A program made the translations under genes and the position numbers. Positions 57,686 to 64,000 of a stretch of DNA of 64,000 bases are shown in pieces. Source of the stretch: Takakia lepidozioides (Eukaryota; Streptophyta; Takakiopsida; Takakiales; Takakiaceae); assembly GCA_030704615.1 (NCBI GenBank), contig CM060731.1, positions 69,234,756-69,298,755 of the forward strand, written 5' to 3'. Position 1 is the first letter of the stretch. Each line of letters begins with the position of its first letter. The notes under the pieces were generated by a model. That model was not told the origin of the DNA and did not search any database. It worked only from the letters and a program-made list of their open reading frames with translations.

Positions 57686-58642
57686 ATGTGGCATGCATGT
57701 ACAGTACGGTGTTGGTCAGGGGGACTGAGTTGTAGTTTCTATTTGGTTTCTGCCAGAAAGTACGCAGCGGAGAAGGTCCGTCTGAAAACGGAACGGAGTG
57801 CATTTGCAAAAGCATGGCGGAGGGGCGGTCGTAGGCGCAGATCCCCGGTGGAGTACCCCACAACAATGGAGGAGTTGCAGCCCTTTACAGTGTGGGTCAG
57901 ATCTGCAATTGCAGTGTACGCATCAGAGAACGAGGACCCAAATGAGGGCATGGTGAGTCTGTCATTCCCCCCAGGGCTGATTGCCACTTCGTACCGGTCA
58001 ATGAAAGCATATGACAATCATTATAGAGTGGACGATGCCAACACTAGCCTCCTAGTGACTTATGAAAGCGGAGTGACATCATTTTTTGAACAAGAGAGTA
58101 GGAGCTGTGCACGAGATCAGAATCCAATTTCATGCCCTGTGCAATATGTAGGAGTCATCAAAGAGATCCTTAAACTAGACTATGGGCTTGTGAAGCCAAT
58201 TCTATTCCGTTGTTCTTGGGTAAAAGCCAATATGGTAGGAGAGAATGCCACCATGAAACGGGATGAGTACGGGTTCCTCTTTGCTGATTTCAGAAAAATG
58301 CTACCACAAGATGAAGAGCCATTCATCTTCCCATCGCAAATTGAACAAGTTTTCTTTTCAGATGACACCCATGCGCCGGGATGGAAGGTGGTTCTTCACA
58401 AGGACCCCCGGGCCAAACGAGTCGTGGCCGACGTCCATGATCTGGACCTAGGGGAGAATGCCGACCATGAGGGTCTGAGGGAACCACAAAATCTACCAGA
58501 TACGGCCGAACCAGTTTCTTTGGAAGGAGCAGTTACCTTTAATGAGGAAGACATTCCAGGGTTGGTAATTACCGCAAGACAAATTGCAGATGTGGGCAGT
58601 GAAGGGGAAGATTATTTGGATACGGATAGTGAGCCCAGCTGA
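57686..58642 (+). pseudogene. CACTA-associated DUF4216 C-terminal frame
   Basis: A single frame of 318 codons, probably beginning as an exon since the first ~20 codons look like intron. TVWVRSAIAVYASENEDPNE leads to DUF4216: YVGVIKEILKLDYGLVKPIL, FRCSWVKANMVGENATMKRD and EYGFLFADFRK, then PFIFPSQIEQVFFSDDT. An acidic tail ends at 58642. In plant CACTA elements DUF4216 follows DUF4218 in the same or next exon, as here. The frame is intact but its partners are not. It has no catalytic role known to me. Confidence 0.88.
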
Positions 58643-58649
58643 ATCTTAG

Positions 58650-60580
58650 TGTCCATTAAGCTGGCAGCTCGTAGACGAGAGCTGTGCTAAGGACTCTTAC
58701 TGTCCTACCCATTTTGTACAGTCCTGCAAGCGCGCAAGGGCGAGACAGTTAATAGTATCGATAATGTCCCGGAATGTGGTCCATACTGTCTTGTGAACAA
58801 ACCTATATTTACAGTATGATTGTAGTTCAGAACCAAAGGGCATATCCTTCAGCCTTGACGTCTTTGCGATCTTCTTCTGTGACGCCTTCTTTATAACTTG
58901 AGAAATGGAAAAACAGCTACACCTCAAATTATTGCAAGGCCACTCAATGGCACTAAGAACGTTTCGAGCATGCTGTCAGAAAACTAGACGGGCAAAAACC
59001 CAATTCAGCAACCTCACCTTGCGTGGATACTTGGGAATTGATACCAGAAGGGCATGCCCGTATGCGCGCTCCATCGTGCCTCCATCCAGCACATTCTATA
59101 AATGTTGAATGACCAAGACCCCGATGGTACACCCTTTTGAGAAGCCACTACGTGCGCTCACAGTATACGAAGGCCTTGCCGTGTCAGGATTCGCATTCCC
59201 ACGTCCCGCCATGTCCGACGAAGCACTTGCATCCCTGTCTCTGCCGGATGGAGGCAACACGTATTAAAATATCTATTCCCCCAAGGCCACATTTGGTTTA
59301 CCTCTTTTTGTGAAAGCCACGTCAGCAAATGTGCTGCCGAATCATGGGTGCAATGAATGCGCAGTGGTTCATGGAGTCGTTGAGTCGACTACATATTCAC
59401 TTTAATGAATAAATATCTTTATTCCATTAATCGAATTAGGAAAGGAAATTTGTAGTCGCATGTGCAGTAATTACAACCACTTGTAATTTTGGCTTTTTCA
59501 AATTTTATGTATTTACGCAATTCGTAAAATAGCCCGGAATTCTGCTACGACTCCGGAGTCGTTGACCCCACTTCTGTCCGCTGTCTGAAATGCCCCCGTG
59601 GGCCCACATTGTCTGTTTCGACTCTCCAGTAGTCCCGTTTACTACCAAATGGTTCCCGGAGTGGTCGCGGACATGCAGTCGATTCAGAAAAGACACGAAT
59701 GCTTCTAGTGTCATGCCTTATGTTGCACACATGTTAGCCTATCAAGAGGCAATTTGGAAAGAGAGTGAATATTCAACTCTGTTATCAATCTCATGTTGTA
59801 AATTGAAGCTTTACGTAACACATCAATAGATGATGATACTTGTTATGTCGAGTTTTAGTTAGTACATAGTTGGACCGCTCGCATGACCTAACCCTCCACC
59901 TTGTTCTGCATCTACGATTGCAGACGTAATCATGAAATCAACCTCATTTATGAGCACATCATTATCATCAAGTGAATATTACTCAGCGCAATGCAACTTC
60001 CATGGACGTGTATCCACATCATTGTCAGTTTCTAACATATATATAGTCTTCTTCCTCAACTATGCAAGAAATATGACACAATCATAATCTTGTAGATTAG
60101 CACTCATTGAACTAGAGCTCCTTAGCCACCAAATGTTTTCCCTTCGTCGTGGATTAATAAATAGCGGACCAATATCCCCATTGTGCTTAGTATGTTCTAT
60201 CCTTCCAATACGTAATGTGCTTTCAGCAGCCTCCCCAACACAAAAGCTATGTTTGTTTTTCACTTGTTGACCAAACATGGGAAAATAAACCTCACAACAA
60301 TCAGATCCCAATCTACTCAAAGCCACGGGTAAATGAGGGAAGAAGTCTCTCATCATCATAATATGTAGATCAAATGAAAAAAAATATCATTTAAACAACA
60401 TTCATAATCCAAATCTGCTTGTCATTGTATCAAAACAAGCCCCACAGTCATCACACTGGTCAAATGAATATGGAATGAATATAAATGCTGGTACTAGTGA
60501 CATCTATCCAAAGTGGAAGGATTACAATTGAATCTTGGAATTACATTACATTACTTTGCAAAAGAATATGGTTGCAGTTG
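58650..60580. other. Nothing recognised; short shared word at 59.69 kb
   Basis: No supported gene. A minus-strand frame at 60060-60359 (GDIGPLFINPRRRENIWWLR) is unrecognised. The 20-bp word beginning GACACGAATGC (about 59693) matches 48607 exactly. Confidence 0.35.
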
Positions 60581-60589
60581 GGCTGCGAC

Positions 60590-60785
60590 GCCCAGGGTGT
60601 CGCATCAACCACCCGGGGGGGGGGGAATAAAAATAAAATAATAAAATAAAAATTCGCATTTTTAATGCGATGCCCAAGGCGTCGCATTTGAGTTTTTTTT
60701 TTTACAAGTCATTTTTAGTGACGTCCTGGGTGTCGCTTTTCCGTTTTTGTTTTTTTATAAGTCATTTGTAGCGACGCCTCAATGA
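60590..60785. repeat. Cluster of GCGACGCC palindromes (CACTA/MITE subterminal type)
   Basis: Palindromes with arms GCGAC(G/A)CC / GG(C/T)GTCGC appear at about 60595-60614 and 60669-60688, a degenerate one near 60718-60738, and a half-site GCGACGCC near 60770. T-rich and A-rich tracts separate them. Plant CACTA elements and derived MITEs carry arrays of short GCGAC-N-GTCGC inverted repeats near their ends as transposase-binding sites. This may be such an end, perhaps of the CACTA relic 2 kb upstream. Confidence 0.6.
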
Positions 60786-60799
60786 CTTGATCATTTTTG

Positions 60800-61528
60800 G
60801 TCACGACGAGCAACTTTCGAATGAACTACCTTATCATTGTACAATTAAATCATGAGTTTGTGTGTAAGATCGGTAACTGATATGTTGGTAAATGTCTTAC
60901 TATGTGTATAATGTAGTGGTCTTGAGTTCAAATTTGTCTAAAAATACATTGAATGAACTGAAATTCGATATGTGTCGGTTACTTGCAAAAACATGTTCAA
61001 GGGTTAGGTTTGACACTATGTGACAAGTGTGTGTCCCGCTATTTTTTGAACCATGTGCAATCCCGCCCCTTTCTTAACCTTGTAATGACACTTGGGATTT
61101 CATTTACATTTAGGTTGATCATTCCCAAATTGCCAAGATTTGACCTCCTACTACTTTGTTGCCAGGGCTGTCTGCAACCACCCAAAAAAAAAGATCAAAG
61201 CAAATTAAAACAAGTAATGAGGGTGTGACTGGTCTGTCATCCATCAAGGGCGGCCATCCCCTGAAGGCGTATTTTCCTTCCATAATGTAATTCCCTCACA
61301 GGGAGGGTACAAGAAGTGAGGTCAAGTGATTATCACGGATCGACTTGGCAAGTCCCGCAGTTCGGCACTATGATTATTTTGATTTTTGAGCTCCATCTCC
61401 ATAAAAGGGTGTAACTTATCCCCTGAGACAGTCCAGGTACCATCCACATGACTCCAAATGCGTTCAACCTCAATCTTGAAGTATGCCAACCGTGAACATC
61501 AGCCATTATATGCAAAAATTGTAGCCAA
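60800..61528. other. Nothing recognised
   Basis: Short frames only. Confidence 0.4.
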
Positions 61529-61529
61529 G

Positions 61530-61675
61530 TTGTGGCCCAGTGGGTAATGGGCATTCAATCCACCGATTGGTGTATCCACCTTCCAGCCGGATTCGGGCTC
61601 ATCAAGAGACACCATAATTTACGCTTCCTTGCGGAGGCGTCATATATCGTATTATATATATACATATATATATGC
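61530..61675 (+). mobile_element. tRNA-derived SINE, same family as 37.2 kb
   Basis: Box A region TGTGGCCCAGTGGGTAATGG at 61531-61550. The box B region is deleted. The body shares CCACCTTCCAGC, GAGACACCATAATTTACGC and GGAGGCGTC with the copy at 37182-37360, and a (TA)n tail ends it. Confidence 0.75.
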
Positions 61676-62440
61676 AATAATTGCCCCCCGCCATTACCTT
61701 AGTAGTTTGAGTCATAACTGGATGGATGAATGGTGGCACGGACTACATTTCATTCAGGAAATCCAAGATGGTGAAGTTGACACGCCATCCTGCTGCCACG
61801 TGGCTACAAAGCACGCTGTACTATAGTACCTGTTCAAACCAATAAAATGTTAAAGTTGATGTCTGTTTAACCTAGCAAATTTACAGCCTACTGCTCAACA
61901 ATGGACGGTTGAAGACACATGTCGACGGACCCGACACAAACCCAACGATGGATGGAGTTTTCATCCATCCTTCAAGAATCTACCGGATGTGGTAATTCGG
62001 GGAGAATTAGAATCTACTACTTACTTACTAAAACAGCGATGGGAACAAGGAAAGGTCATGGGAACATGAGAACATTGGTAACCACGGAGAACTACCTGTG
62101 GCCTTCATTGCTCTATCCATGACGTGGCCTACGCCTAGCTCGTCGGACCGGTGGCAGACAGTCGCCCTGGTTCTGACCGCTCTCGGGAACCGCTTATAGC
62201 CGGCCTCCCGGGATTTTATTGGTGAGGTAAGTGGTGAGCGGGCTATGTTTCACCCGTGGTGAAGTAGATAAGATATTTACGGACTGTGTCTTCATCAACC
62301 AAGGACTATCCACTGCTCTGCCTTCTCTGCACTTTTTGAAGAGTTGAGAGGGAAAGCAGAGATCACGGAGCATCGCATTCAAAGCACGAGATATTTTGGA
62401 AGATTAGAGCAAGGAGAAATTGAGGAAGGGAAATTTATGT

Positions 62441-62448
62441 TATATAAG
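62441..62448 (+). promoter_or_regulatory. Candidate TATA box of the MRL1-like gene
   Basis: TATATAAG lies 238 bp before the ATG of the downstream gene, in a stretch otherwise without frames. Position is plausible; unproven. Confidence 0.45.
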
Positions 62449-62685
62449 CTTGCTCACGAGTAGATACGGACTCAGTTTTGTTTGCAGCTTGCTACAGGAT
62501 TCTGTTTGGTGGACTACAGTGCCAGGAGGGAATCAGGAATATTTTTATATAATCCAGGTTCGAGGTTGTCGGTGGTTCTTCTCGATCTCTGAATCTTGAT
62601 AAGCGGGAGCTATGCTCGGGATTGGTATGAAAGCTTGCTAAAGCCGGAAGAAATTTGGGAAGGCTGGAAGAAATCAGGCAGGCCC

Positions 62686-64000
62686 ATGGAGGCGGGCCGC
62701 TTGCAAGCAGTGGCGCTTCCACTCACCAGCTCGCCATGTTCTTGCGGTGCGCCTGTCTCTTTCGATCAATGCCAGCTGCTGTCATCGCTGGGGTCTCAAA
62801 AGCCCTGGCAAAGCCTGGTGCTGCAGCATCATGCACAGGGTCTGGCTGGCCGATCACGAGGTCGCAAGCGCACTCTGGCCATTTCGGATGGAGGTTTCCC
62901 TCATGATTTTGCAGCTGTTGCAGTAGCTGCAGTGGCGGTACTGCCTATGTGCTGGCTGTATTATATGAGATCACAGACTTCATCATCGTCCTCTTCTCCT
63001 TCTACATCCAAAACAGAGTCAACCAATGTCCAGGTGAAATCTAGAAGTGTTACTGCGTCCGTGCTTTCAGTTTCAGGAGCTAGCGGGTCCAAGAATGCTG
63101 CCGTCAATGGTGTCCGTAATGGAGTGAAAAATGAAGGTGTAACCAGTGGTTCTAATTTCACATCTAGTGGCCTAAATAATGCAAAGTTGCACTTCCGGGT
63201 TCCTGTTTCTCACTCTACGGAGGTTTTGGTAGAGGAGTCCAGCTCAAGTGCATGTAGTGATGCTGAGACAGAGGTGTTGGTAGAGGATTCCAGCTCAAGT
63301 GCAAGTAGTGATGCTGAGGCACAGGTGTTGGTAGAGGATTCCAGTTCAAGTGCAAGTAGTGCTGCTGGGGCAGAGGTGTTGGTAGAAAATTCCAGCTCAA
63401 GTGCAAGTAGTGATACTGGAACAGCCACTAGTACCAAGGACGTGGCAACCATCAGGGGAATTCAAAAGCAGCTGGAGTCTTTACCTGGTGGACAGGAAAG
63501 GAAGGATTCGGCTGGACAGACTATTCCACTAAATGTCAAGAAGGGAAGAAGATGGAAGGGCTACATGGATTTGCCGATCACCATTGCGGAAGTGCTACCT
63601 ATCAATTCTACAACATCTCCAGAATTGTACCTTACTCTTTATTATATGTTGCTGAAGGTTGGCAGGTATGTTGAGGTTGATACGTTGATTGTCGCCTGCA
63701 ATGTGCACTGTAACCTTCAGTACGATCACCTGAGTCTTGCTACTATGTATTGGCATTGCACAGTGTGGCCCTCAATGCCCCATTGGCAACAGTGGATTTT
63801 TCATGCTTCAGCCCTCTAGCAAATTTGGTCAGTGGCTGCTTCAGTAGGAGAAAGCCTATATAGAGACTGAAGGGGGCATGTGATCCCTCTTCATTACGTA
63901 CTGGTTTCTCTTGAGGTCACTGAAGGAAGTGAACATGATTTGACAGGCTTCAAGACTCTGTGGTGCTGCTGGAATCCATGGATAAAGCAGGGATATTGGA
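62686..64000 (+). CDS. MRL1: MRL1-like chloroplast PPR protein, 5' part (cut by window edge)
   Basis: Exon 1 is 62686-63665, then a 281-bp GT-AG intron (donor AG/GTATGT, acceptor ACAG/G), and exon 2 from 63947 runs off the window. The ATG at 62686 starts a Ser/Leu-rich, acid-poor N-terminus (residues 1-60) like a plastid transit peptide. A hydrophobic segment (about 75-94, FAAVAVAAVAVLPMCWLYYM) follows. Residues 180-247 are four 17-residue repeats of VLVE(D/E/N)SSSSA.S. Across the splice the frame reads LYYMLLKVGR then LQDSVVLLESMDKAGIL, matching the start of the first PPR region of MRL1 (in plants YNxLLRDGR...LLEDMExxGLL). MRL1 stabilises or processes rbcL mRNA in chloroplasts. Identity is inferred from architecture and this short match; another plastid PPR protein is possible. 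Without the intron the frame would end at 63819. Confidence 0.65.

Noticed and set aside
62596-62685. Upstream extension of the MRL1-like frame
   Set aside because: It starts from a TTG and has no ATG before 62686; a transit-peptide-like start fits 62686.
63666-63819. C-terminal extension of MRL1-like exon 1 to the stop at 63819
   Set aside because: The AG/GTATGT donor and ACAG/G acceptor join in phase into a PPR-like sequence; the extension has no similarity.
1-64000. CRISPR array, prokaryotic operons, rRNA genes
   Set aside because: No evenly spaced identical repeats with unique spacers, no Shine-Dalgarno-led gene strings, no rRNA signature; spliced plant genes dominate. The dyad arrays are not direct-repeat arrays.

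Overview
The window is nuclear DNA of a land plant. The evidence is two spliced plant genes with typical GT-AG introns, a chromodomain Ty3/gypsy retrotransposon primed by initiator tRNA-Met, CACTA and Mutator-like transposase relics of plant type, PLS-type PPR repeats and tRNA-derived SINEs. The PPR spelling and the mix of elements fit a seed-free plant (lycophyte or fern) better than a flowering plant, but that is inference and weakly held. Most of the window is repeat relics around a few genes.

Layout. 1-2.5 kb: no gene recognised. 2.6-4.4 kb: minus-strand LINE relic, ending at a CGTGAGC-rich array. 5.1-8.9 kb: broken Mutator-like transposase with a SWIM zinc finger. 9.57-16.55 kb: a nearly complete young chromovirus with 725-bp LTRs, a 5-bp target duplication, one frameshift and one stop. 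16.7-19.7 kb: decayed multi-exon gene with a ParB-like motif, with palindromic dyads in its first intron and after its end. 20.7-21.7 kb: PPR pseudogene. 21.8-26.3 kb: a second minus-strand LINE (ORF1 and the endonuclease part of ORF2) holding 59 consecutive G.

29.1-34.2 kb: an intact eight-exon gene, minus strand, for a 454-residue membrane RING E3 ligase of the RNFT1-like family, with a LINE fragment in an intron. 36.6-37.4 kb: SINEs. 38.2-47.2 kb: an unusual cluster with a ParB-like gene (minus), two broken FCP1-like HAD genes downstream of it (minus), a third FCP1-like gene diverging from it (plus), and five copies of a 24-bp dyad found by eye only in 38.2-44.3 kb. 50-53 kb: tandem LINE fragments and a plant-transposase fragment. 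54.8-58.6 kb: CACTA relic (Tnp2, DUF4218, DUF4216). 60.6 kb: subterminal-type palindromes. 62.7 kb to the end: 5' part of a plastid PPR gene resembling MRL1, cut by the window edge.

The most interesting signal is that the two ParB-like loci are each accompanied by their own family of perfect or near-perfect dyads (11-bp half-sites), unlike each other in sequence and lying largely in introns or just outside the genes. This could be a protein with its cognate sites on two related mobile or selfish loci. That reading is inference; the dyads and the coding motifs are visible directly.
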